Source: Butyrivibrio hungatei DSM 14810
Lineage (GTDB): Bacteria; Bacillota; Clostridia; Lachnospirales; Lachnospiraceae
Assembly (NCBI RefSeq): GCF_900143205.1
Contig: NZ_FRDH01000009.1
Location: 62,001-126,000 of the forward strand
Length of the DNA stretch: 64,000 bases
Direction of reading: 5' to 3'
Below the pieces are notes generated by a model. That model saw only the letters and a list, made by a program, of their open reading frames with translations, was not told the origin of the DNA and searched no databases. The position numbers and the translations under genes were made by a program. Positions within the stretch are counted from its first letter, which is position 1. The number at the start of each line of letters is the position of its first letter. Of the stretch, positions 42,007 to 50,145 are shown piece after piece.

Positions 42007-42048
42007 TGTCCAAAGCGGGTAAGGAGCACATTTTGTCCGCTTTGGACA
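42007..42048. repeat. Perfect 12-bp hairpin downstream of the XRE-TPR gene
   Basis: TGTCCAAAGCGG and CCGCTTTGGACA pair exactly over an 18-base loop. There is no T run on either side, so it is not a standard terminator; it may be an operator or an RNA structure at the end of the message. Confidence 0.6.
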
Positions 42049-42140
42049 AGAAAAATGTCAGAAATAGACAATAATATTACAAGAGAATATGGTAATATCA
42101 GAAGATAAGACAGTGAGCACTATATCTTTCGCTTAAGCAG

Positions 42141-42239
42141 TAACGGATAGTATTTCAAAGAAAAATTTTGGTAAAACGGATATTTTTATTCATAAATATT
42201 TTGGATAAACGGATCATATTTATAGAATTATTAATATGG
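42141..42239 (+). repeat. Three imperfect 33-bp tandem repeats
   Basis: Each unit begins AACGGAT, at 42141, 42174 and 42207, with an exact 33-bp period. Units 1 and 2 also share a TATTTTGG-like segment near their ends. The array ends only 15 bp before the GNAT start, so it overlaps the promoter and leader. 33 bp is close to three helical turns, which would put repeated binding sites on one face of the DNA. Confidence 0.55.
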
Positions 42240-42253
42240 GGGGATTTAGAATA

Positions 42254-42721
42254 ATGCTCAAATTAGTTACGCCATCACTTGAAGATATGTGGTTCAGAGA
42301 AAAACTTTTGGCTGATAAAGAAACAATGTCGTACAATCACGCGTGGGGCGGGACTATCCAATTTCCAAAAGAGAAATGGGATGGATGGTATGACAAATGG
42401 GTAAGTAATCATGAGAACAAAAGATACTATAGATATCTGAAAGATGAAACTGGATTTGTAGGAGAAATAGCTTATCATTATGACTCTGAGTATGATGGCT
42501 ATGTTGCGAATGTTATAGTGTTCTCAAAAGATAGAGGAAAAGGATATGGAGCTCAGGGACTAGAATTACTTTGCCAAGCGGCAAGAGAAAACGGGATAGC
42601 TGCCCTGTATGATGATATAGCGATTGATAATACAGCAATTACGCTTTTTATAAAACATGGTTTTTATGAAGAATATAGAACAGAAGACAAGGTTGTATTG
42701 AAAAAGGATTTAATCAATTAA
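42254..42721 (+). CDS. GNAT-family N-acetyltransferase
   Basis: A 155-residue acetyltransferase. The CoA-binding loop is DRGKGYGAQGLELLC and the C-terminal part contains IDNTAITLFIKHGF, the typical beta-bulge segment. The acceptor is unknown. I chose ATG at 42254 because GGGGGGA lies 9 bases upstream; the ATG at 42236 overlaps that site. Tandem repeats lie in its upstream region. Confidence 0.85.
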   Translation: MLKLVTPSLEDMWFREKLLADKETMSYNHAWGGTIQFPKEKWDGWYDKWVSNHENKRYYRYLKDETGFVGEIAYHYDSEYDGYVANVIVFSKDRGKGYGAQGLELLCQAARENGIAALYDDIAIDNTAITLFIKHGFYEEYRTEDKVVLKKDLIN

Positions 42722-42744
42722 GAGCCAGAAAGAATAACGAATCA

Positions 42745-43350
42745 ATGAGTATTAGCAGGATAAATGACAAAATCAGTTACATAGAAGCATCAGATAATCC
42801 CTTATCTGCGGACATTGGGGTTATTAAGGATGGAGAAAAAACCTGGCTTTATGATGTTGGAAATGGAGAGCAGAGTTTGTCTAGTATTCCTGATTGTAAG
42901 TGTAACGTAGTCCTTTCTCATTTTCATGCTGATCATATTGGGAATATAGATAATGTGAATTGCGATGAGCTGTATGTTTCAAAAGAAACGTATAAACACG
43001 TTGGAAGAGGAACTATTATCGAGTCAGATACATATATAGGAAATATGCATATTTTCCCAATTCCATCAAGTCATGCTAAAGGATGCCTAGGGTTAGAAGT
43101 TGATAATATGTATGCTTTTCTAGGTGATGCGCTATATAGTAAAGTGAAAGATGGATACTATATATATAATTCGCAGCTAGTAAAAGCAGAGATAGAGGTT
43201 ATAGAGCATCTCAAATCTCCATATCTTTTAGTAAGCCATTATCCAAGATTAGTAAGGGATAAGATAGATGTTTTAAACGAGCTATATGATATCTATGGCA
43301 ACAGAGATAAGAATAGCTCTGAGATACTAGTTCCAATAAACAAAAGATAG
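42745..43350 (+). CDS. Metallo-beta-lactamase-fold hydrolase
   Basis: A 201-residue soluble protein. The dinuclear metal signature HFHADHIGN is present, with later ligands in SSHAKGC and LGDALY and a His near SHYPR. It is small for the family. The reaction is unknown; small members include glyoxalase II-like thioesterases and lactonases. The ribosome binding site is weak. It follows the GNAT gene by 23 bp and precedes the phospholipase-like gene by 11 bp, so the three probably form one unit. Confidence 0.85.
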   Translation: MSISRINDKISYIEASDNPLSADIGVIKDGEKTWLYDVGNGEQSLSSIPDCKCNVVLSHFHADHIGNIDNVNCDELYVSKETYKHVGRGTIIESDTYIGNMHIFPIPSSHAKGCLGLEVDNMYAFLGDALYSKVKDGYYIYNSQLVKAEIEVIEHLKSPYLLVSHYPRLVRDKIDVLNELYDIYGNRDKNSSEILVPINKR

Positions 43351-43361
43351 GAGAATAGCAC

Positions 43362-44027
43362 ATGGCATCATGGATGGTACACTTAAGAATTGCAGACAAG
43401 CTCCTTGATAGGATCAAAGACCTGGATGAGACAGCATTCGTTATGGGAAACATTGCGCCGGATAGTGGCGTTCCAAACGAGAACTGGACAGAGTTTCATC
43501 CTCCAAAGGTGGTTTCTCATTTTAAGACTAAGGCAGATGATGAAACATTTTTTGACGTGGAAGAGTTCTGCGACAAATATTTTAACGAAGAGCTAATTGG
43601 GAGTTATAGCAAGAAGGAATACTCATTTTTCCTGGGCTATTACGTACATCTTTTAACTGATATTGACTGGACAAATGATGTGTATTGCGGCCTTTTAAAG
43701 GCATATCCAAAGGAAGCAGCACAGGACAAGAATAAGCTTGTTTGGACTGCCAAGGGTGATTGGTACGACATAGACTTTTTGTACTTAGAAGAGCATCCTG
43801 ATTTCAGGGCATTTCACATTTACGAAAGCGCTGTAGATTACGATAATGAATTTATGGATATCTTCAGTAAGGACGCCTTTGAGAACCGCAGGCAGTACAT
43901 TTGCGGCTTCTATAGAAGTGACAACCACGGTGACCTTCATAGAAAGTATACTTATCTGACTCCAGAGCAGTCGGCGGACTTCGTAGATAGAACTGTTCAA
44001 AAGATTTTAACCCAAAAGTATTTATGA
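43362..44027 (+). CDS. Zinc-dependent phospholipase C-like protein
   Basis: A 221-residue protein with MASWMVHLRIADKLLD at its start, FVMGNIAPDSG, and the helix FFLGYYVHLLTDIDW, all typical of zinc-dependent phospholipase C family proteins of Firmicutes. His in VHLR, Asp in APDSG and His/Asp in VHLLTD are probable metal ligands. There is no signal peptide, unlike secreted PLC toxins, so a cytoplasmic phosphoester hydrolase is more likely. It resembles the truncated protein at the left edge of the window. AGGAG precedes the ATG. Confidence 0.8.
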   Translation: MASWMVHLRIADKLLDRIKDLDETAFVMGNIAPDSGVPNENWTEFHPPKVVSHFKTKADDETFFDVEEFCDKYFNEELIGSYSKKEYSFFLGYYVHLLTDIDWTNDVYCGLLKAYPKEAAQDKNKLVWTAKGDWYDIDFLYLEEHPDFRAFHIYESAVDYDNEFMDIFSKDAFENRRQYICGFYRSDNHGDLHRKYTYLTPEQSADFVDRTVQKILTQKYL

Positions 44028-44063
44028 TATACTCTTCATGATATAAACAAATGGAGAGCATGA

Positions 44064-45575
44064 ATGGGATTTAATTCATTTACATTTATACTGGTGTTCC
44101 TGCCAATATTACTTCTTGGCTGGTATGCACTAAATAGATTCGAAAAACATACAGTGGCAGACATATTTTTAATATTGATGTCACTGTATTTCTATTACTC
44201 TTTTGGCGCCATGTTTCTTGTGATCTTGCTGGTAAGCATTGCCGTGAATTATGGTCTTAGTATGTTACTTGAACATTGGCATCAGCCAAAGCTTATCAAG
44301 ATAGTTGGCGTTCTCTTTAACCTAGCGCTTCTATTCTATTTTAAGTATCTTGGATTTTTCATCGACAACGTAAACGCCTTAACTGGTGCAGCTCTTACAG
44401 CAAAAGAAATACTGATGCCTATAGGAATCAGCTTTTTTACCTTTGGTCAGATATCTTTTATTGTAGACAGGGCAAATGGTGAGGCTCCTCACTATCCGTT
44501 CCTTAAATACGTCATGTACACAGTGTATTTCCCTAAGCTCATTCAGGGACCTATCGCATTCCACAAGGAAATGATCGATCAGTTTAACGACGCATCTCTT
44601 CGCAAATATGATTCAGACAGGTTTGCCAAGGGCCTCATGTCCTTTATCATCGGCCTTTCCAAGAAGGTGATCCTTGCAGATACCTTGGCAGGAGCAGTTA
44701 ACTACGGCTTTAAGTATACTTACTACCTCGACACATTAACTGTTATTGTGGTGATGCTGGCTTATACATTCCAGATCTACCTTGATTTTTCAGGCTACTG
44801 CGACATGGCAAACGGCGTCAGTATGATGCTTGGCTACGAGCTTCCTGTGAACTTCAACTCACCATACAAGGCTTCTTCAGCCAAAGAGCTGTGGCAGAGA
44901 TGGCACATGACTCTTTCCCGTTTCTTTATAAAGTACGTTTACATTCCTCTTGGAGGTAGCAGAAAAGGCAAGCTCAGAACAGTGATCAATGTTCTCATTG
45001 TCTTTGTACTTAGTGGACTATGGCACGGCGCAGGCTGGACCTATATTTGCTGGGGACTTATGCAGGGTCTCCTTGTAGTATGGGATGATATTGGAATCGT
45101 AGCAGTTAGAAGCGATGATGATGGCAAGAAAAAGAAATATCTTCTAAGAGAAAAGCCACTTATCACCATTCCAAGAGCCCTTGGAAATGCGCTTACATTC
45201 TTTATGTTTGTGGTATCCCTCGTATTCTTTAGATCCCAGGACCTTGCTTATGCAATGGGCATGTTTAGAAGGCTCTTTTTCTGGACCTATCCAGGGTTCC
45301 TCTATAGAACAGCAGCAAACCTTGAGATTGCAGAGAACTACGTATTTAGACAGCTCTTTTCACAGCTTGGAATGCAGCTTGATAACCAGATATACCTTAT
45401 TACAATCATCATTTACATAGCTATTTCAGCCTTTGTAATGACCAGGAAAAACACGCAGGAAATAGTTAAAAAAGCTGAGTTTAACAAAAAGACAGTGCTG
45501 GGACTTGCAGTATTATTCGTATGGTCCTTCATTTCTTTATCAAATGTCAGCACCTTTATCTACTTCCAGTTTTGA
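44064..45575 (+). CDS. MBOAT-family membrane O-acyltransferase (AlgI/DltB/PatA-like)
   Basis: A 503-residue membrane protein with about 12 TM helices. The MBOAT catalytic His is in VLSGLWHGAGWTYICWG, and KELWQRWHMTLSRFF is the second conserved segment; YFPKLIQGPI is also typical. Such proteins take acyl groups from a cytoplasmic donor and pass them across the membrane to a partner that modifies a polymer. The next gene encodes an SGNH-like partner. GGAGAG precedes the ATG. The polymer (exopolysaccharide, teichoic acid or peptidoglycan) is not identified. Confidence 0.92.
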   Translation: MGFNSFTFILVFLPILLLGWYALNRFEKHTVADIFLILMSLYFYYSFGAMFLVILLVSIAVNYGLSMLLEHWHQPKLIKIVGVLFNLALLFYFKYLGFFIDNVNALTGAALTAKEILMPIGISFFTFGQISFIVDRANGEAPHYPFLKYVMYTVYFPKLIQGPIAFHKEMIDQFNDASLRKYDSDRFAKGLMSFIIGLSKKVILADTLAGAVNYGFKYTYYLDTLTVIVVMLAYTFQIYLDFSGYCDMANGVSMMLGYELPVNFNSPYKASSAKELWQRWHMTLSRFFIKYVYIPLGGSRKGKLRTVINVLIVFVLSGLWHGAGWTYICWGLMQGLLVVWDDIGIVAVRSDDDGKKKKYLLREKPLITIPRALGNALTFFMFVVSLVFFRSQDLAYAMGMFRRLFFWTYPGFLYRTAANLEIAENYVFRQLFSQLGMQLDNQIYLITIIIYIAISAFVMTRKNTQEIVKKAEFNKKTVLGLAVLFVWSFISLSNVSTFIYFQF

Positions 45576-45584
45576 GAAAAGCAA

Positions 45585-46679
45585 ATGAAAAAAGAAAACA
45601 TGACATCAAAAAACTTCATAAAAAGGCTGCTTATAACAGTCCTTGCTCTTGTGGTATTTGTTGGGGGCGTGGTCTTTGTTTTTGACCCATTTTATCACTA
45701 TCATGGGCCTTGGCTTGGCCTTAAGGCAATCCTTAATGACAAGGAATATCAGTGTATTGGAACCCTTAGGCACTTTGATTACGATACGCTCCTTGTTGGT
45801 TCTTCTGTTATGGAAAATAACGACAACGCCTGGTACGACGAAGCCTACGGCGTTAAGTCAATAAAGGCTATCCGTTCCTACGGCGCTACAGCAGACCTTT
45901 GCTATCTAATGGACGAAGCCTACAAGAATCATGACATTAAGTACGTCTTTTACAATATTGATCCATCGGCGCTAAACGCAGATGCAGTCACAACCTATGA
46001 ATCTACGGGCTGCCCTATGTATCTCTACGATCACAATCCACTCAATGAAGTGCAGTATCTCTTTAACAAGGATGTTTTGCTTGAGAAGATCCCTTATCAG
46101 ATCGCAAACTCTTATCTTGGCGATTACAACGAAGGTCTTTCCTACAACTGGGCTAAGTGGAAGACCTTTAGTAGCGAAATGGCTCTTGGCCTTTACTACA
46201 GGCCTATCGATGTTGTGGATATGATGGATGAGCACGTTTATGACGATGTTCTTGCGGATAACATAGCTCTTTTAACAAAAGAGGTCGAGGCCCATCCTGA
46301 GACACAGTTTATGTTCTTCTATCCAGCATACTCTATGCTGTGGTGGGATGGAGTATACAGAACTGGTCAGCGAGATGCCTATATTTACTGTGAAAAAGAG
46401 ATGACAAAGGCTCTTTTGCAATATGACAATGTCAGAATCTTCTGCTTCCAGAACGAGCCGGATGTGACAACAAACCTTGAGAACTACATGGATTCAATTC
46501 ACTTTAGTCCTGAGATCAACAGACTCATGCTTGATCAGATGATAGCTGGCGAGTACGAGATGACTCTTGATAACTACGAAGAGATCCTTGATGGGGTAAA
46601 AGAGTTTTCGGATTCAGTTGTTAATGAGCTTATAATTTCTTACGAAGAGCAGGATAAGTTAACATATGAGATAAGATAA
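45585..46679 (+). CDS. SGNH-hydrolase-like extracytoplasmic partner of the MBOAT protein
   Basis: A 364-residue protein with one N-terminal TM anchor (~13-33) and a large extracytoplasmic domain. The probable nucleophile Ser lies in LLVGSSVMEN (~residue 72) and the Asp-x-x-His dyad in MDSIHFSPE near residue 305, as in DltD/AlgJ/PatB-like transferases. It would accept the acyl group delivered by the MBOAT protein, which lies 9 bp upstream, and transfer it to an envelope or secreted polymer. The pairing is established knowledge for related systems; the substrate here is unknown. Confidence 0.8.
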   Translation: MKKENMTSKNFIKRLLITVLALVVFVGGVVFVFDPFYHYHGPWLGLKAILNDKEYQCIGTLRHFDYDTLLVGSSVMENNDNAWYDEAYGVKSIKAIRSYGATADLCYLMDEAYKNHDIKYVFYNIDPSALNADAVTTYESTGCPMYLYDHNPLNEVQYLFNKDVLLEKIPYQIANSYLGDYNEGLSYNWAKWKTFSSEMALGLYYRPIDVVDMMDEHVYDDVLADNIALLTKEVEAHPETQFMFFYPAYSMLWWDGVYRTGQRDAYIYCEKEMTKALLQYDNVRIFCFQNEPDVTTNLENYMDSIHFSPEINRLMLDQMIAGEYEMTLDNYEEILDGVKEFSDSVVNELIISYEEQDKLTYEIR

Positions 46680-46744
46680 ATTTGCATTGTGTGATATAAT
46701 AAAGTGGCTAAAAATTCAGATATTTGAGTAAATAGGAGATTATT

Positions 46745-46993
46745 ATGATTTACAAAACAAAGGGTACATGCTCAACTCAGATAGATATAGAAGTTGAGGG
46801 CGGAATAATAAAGGCAGTTAGCTTTACAAATGGATGTAATGGTAACCTTCAGGGTGTATCAAGACTTGTAGAAGGTATGAAGTGCGAAGATGCTATCGCT
46901 AAGCTTCGTGGTATCAAGTGCGGCGCCAAGAATACATCTTGCCCGGATCAGCTTTCATACGCTATTGAAGAGGCTATGAAGCAGGCACAGTAA
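46745..46993 (+). CDS. TIGR03905 family TSCPD domain protein
   Basis: An 82-residue protein with four Cys (GTCSTQ, NGCNGNL, IKCGAKN, TSCPDQ); the last is the TSCPD motif that gives the domain its name and is also found in class II ribonucleotide reductases. The Cys suggest metal or Fe-S binding; function unknown. AGGAG precedes the ATG. It is 24 bp upstream of murG. Confidence 0.9.
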   Translation: MIYKTKGTCSTQIDIEVEGGIIKAVSFTNGCNGNLQGVSRLVEGMKCEDAIAKLRGIKCGAKNTSCPDQLSYAIEEAMKQAQ

Positions 46994-47017
46994 TAATATT
47001 GGAAGAAGGACAAAGAA

Positions 47018-48100
47018 GTGAGCGAGAATGCTACTAAGAAAATAGTATTAACAGGTGGAGGAAGTGCAGGTCATGTTACTCCAAATATAGCGCTTATTCC
47101 AGCACTTAAGAAAGCTGGATACGAGATCTACTACATCGGTTCATATACAGGAATTGAGAAAAAGCTTATTGAGGACTACAACATTCCATATTTTGGAATT
47201 GCTACTGGTAAGCTTCGTAGATATTTTGATCCAAAGAATTTCTCAGATCCCTTCAGAGTTTTAAAGGGATTTACTGAGGCAGTTAAGCTTCTAAAGAAGA
47301 TCAAGCCAGATATCGTGTTTTCTAAGGGCGGATTTGTAAGTGTTCCTGTTGTCAGAGCTGCAGGAATTCTTAAGATTCCTTATATCGTACATGAGTCAGA
47401 TATGACACCAGGTCTTGCCAATAAGCTTAGCATGAGTGGTGCCAAGAAGATCTGCTGTAACTTCCCTGAGACAATGCGTCTTTTACCAGCTGAAAAAGCT
47501 ATTCTTACAGGTACACCAATAAGAGAAGAGCTTGGTATGGGATCAGCGGAGGAAGGTAAGAAGCTTTGCGGATTTACAGATGACAAGCCTGTTCTCATGG
47601 TAATTGGCGGAAGCCTTGGTGCACAGTCAGTTAATGAGACTGTTAGATACGCACTTCCAAGACTCCTTCCTAATTTCAACATAGTTCACATCTGCGGCAA
47701 AGAGAAGATGGACAACTTAAAACTCACAGTACCAGGCTACAAGCAGTTTGAGTACGTTAAGGCTGAGCTTAAGGACATCTTTGCTATGGCTGATATAGTA
47801 GTTTCAAGAGCGGGAGCAAACTCAATCTGTGAGCTTCTTGCACTCAAAAAGCCAAATATCCTGATCCCTCTTTCTACCAAGTCAAGTAGAGGAGATCAGA
47901 TGCTCAATGCAAGATCTTTTGAGCAACAGGGATTTTCACTTGTTATCGACAATGATGATCTTGATGAAGATATCTTGGTAGAGACTATCGAAGATCTCTT
48001 TGAGAGAAGAGATATATTTATTGATAACATGAGTAAGAGTAATCTTCACAGCGCAACTAATACAATAGTTAAACTTATTGAAGAAGAGATCCAGAAATAA
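47018..48100 (+). CDS. murG: UDP-GlcNAc:lipid I N-acetylglucosaminyltransferase MurG
   Basis: A 360-residue peripheral membrane GT28 glycosyltransferase that converts lipid I to lipid II in peptidoglycan synthesis. TGGGSAGHVTPN at the N terminus is the lipid-binding glycine loop; IGGSLGAQSVNE and SRAGANSICELLALKKPN form the UDP-GlcNAc site. The start is GTG at 47018 with GAAGGA upstream. It is outside a dcw cluster, next to the TSCPD gene. Confidence 0.94.
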   Translation: MSENATKKIVLTGGGSAGHVTPNIALIPALKKAGYEIYYIGSYTGIEKKLIEDYNIPYFGIATGKLRRYFDPKNFSDPFRVLKGFTEAVKLLKKIKPDIVFSKGGFVSVPVVRAAGILKIPYIVHESDMTPGLANKLSMSGAKKICCNFPETMRLLPAEKAILTGTPIREELGMGSAEEGKKLCGFTDDKPVLMVIGGSLGAQSVNETVRYALPRLLPNFNIVHICGKEKMDNLKLTVPGYKQFEYVKAELKDIFAMADIVVSRAGANSICELLALKKPNILIPLSTKSSRGDQMLNARSFEQQGFSLVIDNDDLDEDILVETIEDLFERRDIFIDNMSKSNLHSATNTIVKLIEEEIQK

Positions 48101-48116
48101 TATTTGAACAAAAAAT

Positions 48117-48155
48117 AAGATCTGCCTTTAGATATCTAAGGGCAGATCTTTTAGT
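48117..48155. terminator. Terminator between murG and luxS
   Basis: AAGATCTGCC...GGCAGATCTT form a long stem with an inner TTTAGA/TCTAAG pairing, followed by TTAGTTT; convergent genes on both sides. Confidence 0.85.
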
Positions 48156-48162
48156 TTATAAA

Positions 48163-48642
48163 TTATTCTGGATAAACAAGGTGTTTGTCTGTGATGTTGT
48201 AAAGAGTGTTGTCTAAGTATCTCTTTGCAAGGAATTTAGCCATTCCAAGGTTCATATCAAGGTAGTTGCCGCAGTCTCTTGCGCTTGCTCCAGGAACTTC
48301 TCCCTCAAAGTCGCGCATGAACTCGAACATTCTAGTGATAAGTGGAACGATTGTCTTTGAATCAAGGTCTCCAGCAAGAACTACATAAAATCCTGTTCTG
48401 CATCCCATTGGTCCAAAGTAGATTGTCTTGTCCTTGTATTCAGCATCATTTCTTAAAAATGTTGCTCCAAGGTGCTCCATTGTGTGAACTTCTGCAGTGT
48501 TCATAACAGGCTCTTTGTTTGGAGCTGTCATTCTAAGGTCGAAAGTTGTAATAGTCTCCTGTCCAACCTTATCCTTTCTTGATACGTAGATACCTGGCTC
48601 AAGATCCAGGTGATTAACTGTAAAGCTAGCAATTTTTTCCAT
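48163..48642 (-). CDS. luxS: S-ribosylhomocysteine lyase LuxS
   Basis: A 159-residue metalloenzyme that splits S-ribosylhomocysteine into homocysteine and DPD, the precursor of autoinducer-2. The metal ligands are in HTMEHLGATFLR and CGNY, and the catalytic Cys in GPMGCRTGFY. MtnN at 50821 supplies its substrate, so the SAH recycling route is complete in this window. It lies only 8 bp after the rpiR gene and is probably cotranscribed with it, which is an unusual pairing. Confidence 0.97.
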   Translation of the reverse strand: MEKIASFTVNHLDLEPGIYVSRKDKVGQETITTFDLRMTAPNKEPVMNTAEVHTMEHLGATFLRNDAEYKDKTIYFGPMGCRTGFYVVLAGDLDSKTIVPLITRMFEFMRDFEGEVPGASARDCGNYLDMNLGMAKFLAKRYLDNTLYNITDKHLVYPE

Positions 48643-48650
48643 TTTTATTC

Positions 48651-49517
48651 TTAGTCCTTTTGTACTTCGTTGAATACTTCGAAGGAATCCTTCAGGTATT
48701 CTCTGATATTTTCGTAATCGCGGTTAGCGATCGCTGTATATAATGTGTCTACAAGGAACAGGTGAGCAAATCTTGAACTTGTCACGCCGCTCTTTTTGTC
48801 TATTTCTGGAGATGTGGCAAACAAGATATAATCGCAGCTTGTAGTAAGTGGATTATTGCCCAGCTTGGTAATTGCAACAGTTGTTGCGCCTTTGCTCTTG
48901 GCAAGGTTATAAAGCTGCATTACTTCCTTATCCTTTGGATTATCACAAAAGAAGATAGCTACGTCATAAGGCTTGATCTGAGACAAGCTCATTAGGTTCA
49001 TGTGATAGTCCTGATTAAATATAACATTATAATGAATTCTTAGCAATTTACAATATAGATCATAAGCAGCGATGCCGGCAGCACCGATGCCAAAGATCTG
49101 AATCTGCTTGGCTGAAACTATTTTGGTAACAACATCCTTGAAGGTTCCGGCATCAAATAATCTATAAGTGGTCTGAATGGCCTGAACACTGGTGGCACAG
49201 ATATTATCAGCAATTGACTGGAGTGATGTATATTCATTAACATCCTTGAAGGCAACCTTAGGACTACTGTCATTTTGTCTTAAGGAATTGTTTGCCTCTG
49301 TATAATAGGCTCCCTTAAGGTCTTTTAACCCTTCGTAACCAATAGCTTGGGCAAACCTTGTCCAAGCGGCCTGGGTAGTGCCTGATTTTGCAGCAAGATC
49401 TTTGATAGGGTACTGGAAAAGATCGTCACTGTTTTCTAAGACATAATCCGCTACTAGTCGTTCGGATGCAGGAAGTGAATTGTAACAGCTTTTTATTCTT
49501 TCGCTAACAATATTCAT
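48651..49517 (-). CDS. MurR/RpiR-family transcriptional regulator
   Basis: A 288-residue regulator. The N-terminal HTH_6 domain (1-77) contains YPIKDLAAKSGTTQAAWTRFAQAIGYEGLKDLK, split here by my limits into its helix-turn-helix core around SGTTQAAWTRF. The C-terminal SIS domain (~120-260) would bind a sugar phosphate (IFGIGAAGIAAYD, ITKLGNNPL). It probably controls a sugar or amino-sugar pathway. GGAGG precedes the ATG. An inverted repeat at 49569-49597 may be its operator. luxS follows in the same direction. Confidence 0.9.
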   Translation of the reverse strand: MNIVSERIKSCYNSLPASERLVADYVLENSDDLFQYPIKDLAAKSGTTQAAWTRFAQAIGYEGLKDLKGAYYTEANNSLRQNDSSPKVAFKDVNEYTSLQSIADNICATSVQAIQTTYRLFDAGTFKDVVTKIVSAKQIQIFGIGAAGIAAYDLYCKLLRIHYNVIFNQDYHMNLMSLSQIKPYDVAIFFCDNPKDKEVMQLYNLAKSKGATTVAITKLGNNPLTTSCDYILFATSPEIDKKSGVTSSRFAHLFLVDTLYTAIANRDYENIREYLKDSFEVFNEVQKD

Positions 49518-49568
49518 ATACTAAACCTCCATAGAATAAGTATATCGTATTTTGACCCCCAAATAGAA

Positions 49569-49597
49569 ATTAATTTTCAAAGCAATTGAAAATTAAT
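49569..49597. promoter_or_regulatory. Inverted repeat in the rpiR-fur intergenic region, possible RpiR operator
   Basis: ATTAATTTTC (49569-49578) and GAAAATTAAT (49588-49597) are perfect 10-bp arms separated by 9 bp, about 50-80 bp before the rpiR start. The position suits autoregulation; assignment to RpiR is inference. Confidence 0.45.
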
Positions 49598-49620
49598 ATA
49601 TAAAAGTTTTATAAAAGTAC

Positions 49621-49669
49621 TTGAAACAGGTCTTGTCTATGTTATACTTAAAATTAGTAATGATTACTA
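49621..49669 (+). promoter_or_regulatory. fur-like gene promoter with 7-1-7 Fur/PerR operator
   Basis: -35 TTGAAA (49621-49626), 16-base spacer, -10 TATACT (49643-49648). Just downstream, 49655-49669 is a perfect 7-1-7 palindrome TAGTAAT-G-ATTACTA, the geometry of Fur and PerR boxes (PerR consensus TTATAAT-N-ATTATAA). It overlaps the transcription start region, so autorepression is likely. Confidence 0.7.
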
Positions 49670-49695
49670 TTTTTAAAAACTTTCAGGAGGAAGAC

Positions 49696-50091
49696 GTGGC
49701 GCTTAAGTATAGTAAGCAAAGAGCTATGATCAAGGATTTCCTGCAAGGAAGAAAGGATCATCCAACGGCTGAGGTCGTATATAACAACATCAGGGAGATT
49801 TATCCAAAGATAAGTCTTGGTACCGTCTACAGGAATCTGGTTCTTTTATCTGATATAGGAGAAATAGCCAGATTGCGAGTTGGAGATGGATACGAGCACT
49901 TCGATGCAGATACAAGTGAGCATAATCATTTTGTCTGTAGCAAGTGCGGAAGAGTCATTGATCTGGAGATGGATGATATCGGTTCTATAGATAAGGTAGC
50001 AGCCAGGAATTTTCCTGGGAAAATAGATGGGCACAAGATCTATTTTTATGGCATCTGCGAGGATTGTCTAAAAGAAAATAGTGATGATTAA
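49696..50091 (+). CDS. Fur-family regulator, probably PerR-like
   Basis: A 131-residue metalloregulator. The N-terminal winged helix contains DHPTAEVVYNNIREIYP and SLGTVYRNLVLLSDIGEI; the zinc site has CSKCGR and CEDC. The sensing His/Asp are in FDADTSEHNHFVC. The start is GTG at 49696 with AGGAGG 6 bases upstream; the ATG at 49621 lies inside the promoter. Its neighbour is a peroxide-reducing rubrerythrin, which supports a PerR role, but Fur or Zur cannot be excluded. Confidence 0.88.
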   Translation: MALKYSKQRAMIKDFLQGRKDHPTAEVVYNNIREIYPKISLGTVYRNLVLLSDIGEIARLRVGDGYEHFDADTSEHNHFVCSKCGRVIDLEMDDIGSIDKVAARNFPGKIDGHKIYFYGICEDCLKENSDD

Positions 50092-50145
50092 ATTGTTGTG
50101 CAGTAGATGCACTTTGCGCAAAGCGCAGGAAAGGAGACTAGAACT

